Source of the DNA: Trichobilharzia szidati
Lineage: Eukaryota; Platyhelminthes; Trematoda; Strigeidida; Schistosomatidae
DNA: 64,000 nt
Assembly (NCBI GenBank): GCA_944472155.2
Contig: OX235272.1
Coordinates: forward strand, 17,778,354 to 17,842,353
Direction: 5' to 3'
Numbering within the stretch: position 1 is the stretch's first letter; each line of letters starts with the position of its first letter. Of this stretch, positions 61,300 to 64,000 are shown piece after piece. The notes under the pieces are model-generated. The model searched no databases. It was not told the origin of the DNA and saw only the letters and a program-made list of their open reading frames with translations. The position numbers were made by a program, and so were the translations under genes.

Positions 61300-62405
61300 T
61301 TATTATCATTATTGTTCCCTTGGGTTCCTAGTGGAACATAGGGCTTCAAATGCACGTCTCCACTTGCTTCTGTCTTCTGCTGTACTTTTCACCTAAATCC
61401 ATGTTAGTCCATACTGTTTCAACTCCTCTTCACACGATCTCCTCCATGTCACCCTTGCACTGACGTCCCACTCACCGCTTCCCTTTCGGGTTCCACTCGA
61501 GCATTGGCCTGACGCGTGATGTCACCCAGCGGCCTCCTCAGCGAGTGAGTGTCCAATCCATCTCCACTTTCTCCTGCATATTTGTTAAGCGATTGGTTCT
61601 GGTTTTGTTTGTTCCCATAGTTTCTTGTTGGTGATTCTCTCCGGCCATCTGATCTTCAGTATAGAGCCAGCGAAGACAGTTACTTGTTGATGAAGGTCTG
61701 CAACAGGCTGTTGGAAATATTCTTTGTGACCCGCCAAGTTTCTCATCCATCCGTATAGAAGAACTGACTGATTCGACGTTTGTATTGAAAATCCGAATTT
61801 TGTTATTGATGCTGAGGAGTGACAGTGGAAGATTTCCAGATTGGTTTCAGGTTGATCAATGTGTTTCTCGCCTTCCCGATTCTCGATTTGACATCCTCGT
61901 CCGTTCCACCTGCCTGTAGTTGAGACAATGCTCCCTAGATAAGTGAGTGAATGAAGTAACCTCTTTCAAATCCCTCCCGTTGATGGTGATTGGCGCTGGA
62001 TGTTGCTGTTGTTGCTGTTGTTGGTTGGTTATTTTCATAACCTCCGTCTTATCTATGTTCACCTGGAGTCCTGTCTTTGCTGCTCCTCCTTATCGACCAG
62101 TTTGTCGGTTTTCGCTTTTAAGTCTTCGATTTTGTGTGACATCAAACATGAATCATCCACACGCGAAATCCAGGTCTTCTTGGTTCTTCACGTCGGTCCA
62201 GGATATCTCTGTCTTCTCGTTTCACACTGTCTGACGCATAATACAGTCCACCACAATGAGGATTATCATTGGTGATAATAAGCAATCTTGTCTGACTCCT
62301 GTGTTAACTTCAAACGCCTTGCTGAATTTTCCGTTGTGGATCACTTGACATGTGCCGTTGTCATACAGCTGCTGAATAAGGTTGATGAATATTTGGGGTA
62401 CGCCT
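61300..62405 (-). mobile_element. RTE-A retrotransposon, longest copy, motif B to terminus (minus)
   Basis: From 62405: NIFINLIQQLYDNGTCQVIH, FEVNTGVRQDCLLSP (motif B), a short gap, KNQEDLDFACG-type (motif C area with ADD lost), LKAKTDKLI-type, MNIDKTEVMKITNQQQQQQQ, TINGRDLKEVTSFTHLS, and the shifted frames TNCLRWLYTEDQ / FAGSILKIRWP, then the terminus ...STRNPREQ with AATAATGATAATAAAT at 61300-61325. Motif B here is Q-D-C, without the alanine insertion. Confidence 0.85.
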
Positions 62406-63039
62406 GGAGATTAATCAACCTATGATAATATTGTTTAAATAGACTACACATAGACACAGTAATGAACTACCGCGAATGATTCATATGTGAATGTTTTTAA
62501 AATTTTTATCTGTAGCATGTGTTTCTCCTATTTTTTTCAGTCACAACTCCAGCGTTTAGTAAACGTTTATATCACAACAGTAATCCGCCTAACAATAATT
62601 CATTCCATACACATATATGTAGAATACTTCAGTTAAACTAAAACATGCCTTTCGAAAGCTTACTTCGAACACCTCGACTGTTTTTTTCTCCCTATGATTG
62701 ACAGTTACTTTTTTTAATAGATTATTATAAATTTCGCCAGATTTTTCAGTATGATTGATGCTTTATAAACATCTATCTATCTATATATACACGCTTATGC
62801 ACGAAAAAGGCTTTGTAAATATGTTTTAATATTTTTTGGTTGTCTGTATATTACCTGCATGCAATTTCACTGTTCAACAATTTTTTTTGTGTTTAAGTAA
62901 GTAAAACAAGGGTTCTTTCTTTTTTGTTAGCCTTTCTTCAGTTGCTTTTATTACTACTGTCTAACGAAGAAAGCTTTTCACTCATTTCTGATTCATCGTC
63001 ACGAAATTTTGAAAATTTAATTTCCTCCATCTTAAACAT
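62406..63039. other. No feature recognised
   Basis: Very AT-rich; poly-T runs and (TATC)n-like ATCTATCTATCTATATATA at 62770-62788. Confidence 0.5.
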
Positions 63040-63255
63040 TCAGGTAAAAAAAAACGATTTCATCAGAGATTATTCACTCAACTTTCAATTATTTGATTAA
63101 AAATGTCCGTTTAAAAAAATTTTCAAAAAGATGGATGCTTTTCGATAAATTTCATCATCAGTTTCTACAGTTATGCATACATAATAGTGAATGAATTAGT
63201 ATTATGATTAAAAACACTGAAGTCTACTAAATAGTACCGAATCAATAATAATCGC
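63040..63255 (-). mobile_element. PLE 3' tail with hammerhead-like motif (minus)
   Basis: Minus strand: CATAATACTAATTCATTCACTATTATG..., then CTGATGA (complement of 63155-63161), TGAAATTTATC, GAAAA (complement of 63139-63143), GCATCC. Equivalent to 18375-18440. Core boxes are consensus in both copies. Confidence 0.5.
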
Positions 63256-63319
63256 GATGGATTACAGTTCGATAGCATCAATATAAAAATAAACTGAATA
63301 TCAGAAAAATTAGGAAAAA

Positions 63320-64000
63320 ATTATTATTATTGTTTCCTTTAATTCCTAGAGGAACATAGGGCTTCAGCCGTGCGTCTCCATTGCGTTCGCTTCTCTGCTA
63401 CAGTCTTCACTTGGCTCCAAGTCTGCCCTCACGGTTTCATCTCCACTTCACATGACCTCCTCCAAGTCAACCACCCTTGCACTCACGAGCAACTCGCCAC
63501 TTCCCATTCAGTCGGGTTCCACTCGAGCAATGGCTTGTCTAGTGATGTCACTTGATGGTTTGTTTCCTCAGAGTATGGCCAGCCAATCCATCTCCATTTC
63601 TTCCTGCCTATTTCTTTCACAATCGGTTCCTGCTGAGTTGGTTCGCTCATTGCCAGAGATCCCTCTCTGTTGCTGATCTTTTCTGGCCGGCCATCTGATC
63701 TTCAGTGGTATTGAGCGAAGACAACTGTTAATGAAGGTCTGTAGTTTGTTTGAGATGCCCTTTATGACGCGCAGTGCAAGTCTCTGATCCATCCGTATAG
63801 TGAGTAGCACTGACTGACTTCACATTTGAGTTGAAAATCAGATCTTATGTTCGTTTTGATGCTGAGTGCTGTTGATCTCCTTCACACAGACTTGAGAGTA
63901 GTGAAAGCTTGTCTTGCTTTACCGACCCTCGCTTGCTTTGATATCCTCGTTAGGTCCGTCTTCCTGTAATTGAAACGATGCTTCCCAGGTAGGTAAAAAG
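63320..64000 (-). mobile_element. RTE-B retrotransposon 3' fragment, runs off the window (minus)
   Basis: The left end (63320-63360) is the RTE-B terminus with TTATTATTATTG and TTCCTAGAGGAACATAGGG. Reading leftward on the minus strand from 63810: TIRMDQRLALRVIKG, TFINSCLRSIPLKIRWPARK, ERNRQEEMEMDWLAIL. Frameshifts are common. It is nearly colinear with the copies at 25135 and 28880. The 5' part lies beyond position 64000. Confidence 0.75.

Noticed and set aside
1..64000. CRISPR array or bacterial operon
   Set aside because: Repeats are dispersed, long and inverted rather than regularly spaced; coding content is eukaryotic retroelement with no prokaryotic gene structure.
1..64000. LTR retrotransposon or endogenous retrovirus
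   Set aside because: No gag, protease, RNase H, integrase or paired LTR seen; every RT found is of RTE, CR1 or Penelope type.

Overview
The window is AT-rich eukaryotic DNA from a flatworm, most likely a schistosomatid trematode (blood fluke). This rests on the mixture of repeats: RTE-like and CR1-like non-LTR retrotransposons, several Penelope-like element (PLE) families with GIY-YIG endonuclease domains, tRNA-derived SINEs, Smα-type SINEs carrying hammerhead ribozymes, and a Merlin-type transposase fragment. I cannot name the species from sequence alone. I found no convincing complete host gene, no rRNA, no functional tRNA and no CRISPR array. The host-gene candidates are weak: one cysteine-rich exon-like ORF with a good splice donor (12369-12540, minus) and one micro-exon-like site near 13255.

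Layout. 1-6.7 kb: SINE, worn RTE pieces, a PLE GIY-YIG piece, and a PLE reverse transcriptase (RT) split by a hammerhead SINE. 6.9-12.2 kb: a fold-back PLE N-terminal insertion, a CR1 3' end and a fold-back PLE GIY-YIG insertion, both fold-backs with target-site duplications (TSDs). 12.4-20.7 kb: exon candidate, non-LTR C-terminus, RTE-A, PLE tails, tRNA-Thr-like and Smα hammerhead SINEs, and a PLE with a well-formed hammerhead at 20641. 21-30 kb: RTE RT pieces in opposite orientations, a fold-back PLE (22889-24510), RTE-B copies, telomere-like repeats, Merlin, and a palindromic hammerhead SINE (28505-28875). 30-43 kb: RTE and PLE copies, including a PLE insertion bounded by a 13-bp TSD with identical hammerheads on opposite strands at its two ends (35107-36839), the longest PLE polymerase (38906-40620), and a 341-codon PLE ORF (41476-42501). 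43-51.9 kb: CR1, SINEs, RTE-A, a long CR1, and a PLE interrupted by a SINE-RTE insert and ending in the best hammerhead of the window (51771-51819). 52-64 kb: a divergent PLE, RTE-A/B copies, an RTE apurinic endonuclease domain, a fold-back SINE, a CR1 flanked by about 400-bp direct repeats, and more RTE.

Function. The recognisable coding DNA is nearly all dead retroelement machinery: PLE RT (motifs A, B and C) plus GIY-YIG nuclease, RTE endonuclease/RT, CR1 RT and Merlin transposase. SINEs lack proteins; the main tRNA-SINE has a tail resembling the RTE 3' end, suggesting it borrowed RTE machinery. Two themes recur. Self-cleaving hammerhead motifs, in every state of preservation, lie at PLE ends and inside three SINE families. 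Fold-back inserts, in which a PLE or SINE end is present a second time in inverted orientation, are common and several carry TSDs. All calls were made by reading the sequence by eye; no database search was possible.
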